From Salinicola rhizosphaerae (GTDB taxonomy: Bacteria > Pseudomonadota > Gammaproteobacteria > Pseudomonadales > Halomonadaceae), in contig NZ_BMZI01000002.1 of the NCBI RefSeq assembly GCF_014652715.1, forward strand, positions 246,890-310,889: a stretch of 64,000 bases of DNA, given 5' to 3'. The notes under the pieces are model-generated. The model did no database searches. It saw only the letters and a program-made list of their open reading frames with translations, and was not told the DNA's origin. The number at the start of each line of letters is the position of its first letter. The stretch's first letter is position 1. Position numbers and translations under genes: made by a program. Positions 63,453-64,000 of this stretch are shown here, piece by piece.

Positions 63453-63995
63453 GTGAGCACGAGCCTGCGCCTCTTCTTCGCCCTGTGGCCCGACGACGCC
63501 AGTCGCCGGGCCCTGGCCGCCGAGGCCGAAAACCTGGCACCTCGCTGCGGCGGCTATCCGCTACCGGCGGAGAACCTGCATATCACGCTGGCGTTTCTGG
63601 GCAGCGTCGACGCCTCGCGGCTGACGCCGCTGCTCGAGCTGACTCAGACATGGCCAGCGCTGGAAAGCGTCTGGACGCTGGATCGGCTCGGCCATTTCCC
63701 TCAGCCGCGTATCGTCTGGGCAGGCGGCGCGGCCGCTCCCGCGCTATCCGCCCTGTATGAGGCGCTCTGGTCGAGACTCTCCAGCCACGGCTTCAAACCG
63801 CCGCACCGCGCGTTCACACCGCACGTCAGTCTGGTACGTCAGGCCACGCGTCCTGCATCGAGGTCGTCGCTTGCGACCTCGATTCAGTGGCGCTTCGATC
63901 ATCTGGCGCTGGTGGCGTCTGCGCGTGGGGAGAGCGGCTCGCGCTATCGAACGCTGGCACGAAGCCGTGCACCGCAGGCGCACGACTTCGACTGA
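63453..63995 (+). CDS. thpR: RNA 2',3'-cyclic phosphodiesterase (2H family)
   Basis: 180 residues. Start LRLFFALWPDDASRRAL is typical of the family. The two catalytic H-x-T/S motifs are HITLAFLG (about 46) and HVSLVR (about 125). Acts on RNA 2',3'-cyclic phosphates; formerly called 2'-5' RNA ligase LigT. GTG start at 63453, nine bases after ridA, so co-transcription is likely. Ends with the stop just before the window edge. Confidence 0.93.
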   Translation: MSTSLRLFFALWPDDASRRALAAEAENLAPRCGGYPLPAENLHITLAFLGSVDASRLTPLLELTQTWPALESVWTLDRLGHFPQPRIVWAGGAAAPALSALYEALWSRLSSHGFKPPHRAFTPHVSLVRQATRPASRSSLATSIQWRFDHLALVASARGESGSRYRTLARSRAPQAHDFD

Positions 63996-64000
63996 CGCGT

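Overview
This is a 64 kb stretch of a high-GC (roughly 62-65% by eye) gammaproteobacterial chromosome. The core genes (gshB, rph/yicC, gmk-rpoZ-spoT-ridA, pyrC, aspA), the cyanide-insensitive-type bd oxidase with cydDC, tandem RcnB-like proteins and the Csu-type pilus suggest a Halomonadaceae member (Halomonas/Salinicola/Chromohalobacter-like). That placement is inference from gene content and composition. No rRNA, tRNA, IS element, prophage or CRISPR array was found.

Layout. 1-12.6 kb holds housekeeping and metabolism: gshB, an S9 oligopeptidase, a membrane-anchored glutamate-synthase-like FMN protein, an OYE-family ene-reductase, poxB, rph divergent from yicC, a bestrophin and aspA. 12.8-14.4 kb is a small accessory island: a Phd/PIN toxin-antitoxin pair and a DUF3883 nuclease-like protein of lower GC. 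14.6-20.9 kb is the bd oxidase module (cioAB followed by cydDC). 21-26.5 kb is a five-gene Csu-type chaperone-usher pilus operon with a nonamer tandem repeat next to the ribosome binding site of its first gene. 27.3-36.2 kb is a stress/redox region: an inositol-monophosphatase-family enzyme, a PRISE-type reductase divergent from a LysR regulator, ohrR-ohr, two His-rich RcnB-like proteins, an MFS exporter, grxB, a DUF924 protein and nfsA. 36.3-39.2 kb is an alaX-lysE operon divergent from a MocR regulator. 39.3-45 kb is a cluster of small-molecule enzymes: cyclophilin-like, tautomerase, SDR, a lipoprotein with two carboxymuconolactone-decarboxylase domains, two hydroxynitrile-lyase-like cupins around a LysR regulator, and a D-2-hydroxyacid dehydrogenase. 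45.2-48.8 kb is a Fur-box-preceded iron uptake pair (substrate-binding protein and TonB receptor). 48.8-56.6 kb is an Lrp-controlled catabolic locus: class V aminotransferase, hydantoinase A/B and an MHS-type transporter. 56.7-64 kb returns to core genes: pyrC, an MFS gene, gmk, rpoZ, spoT, ridA and thpR.

How it fits together. The rph/yicC block and the gmk-rpoZ-spoT block are near neighbours in pseudomonads. Here they are about 49 kb apart, with mostly accessory functions between them. Several promoter regions carry matching palindromes that suggest small local regulons: GATAGC/CTATC boxes at the LysR-cupin intergenic region with a related palindrome upstream of the hydroxyacid dehydrogenase, TCG(T/C)GCACGAC upstream of ohrR and ohr, and an identical 13-mer upstream of the OYE gene and of a distant MFS gene. 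Expression of the Csu pilus and of CydD, and the tail of the iron-binding protein, each involve short tandem repeats.
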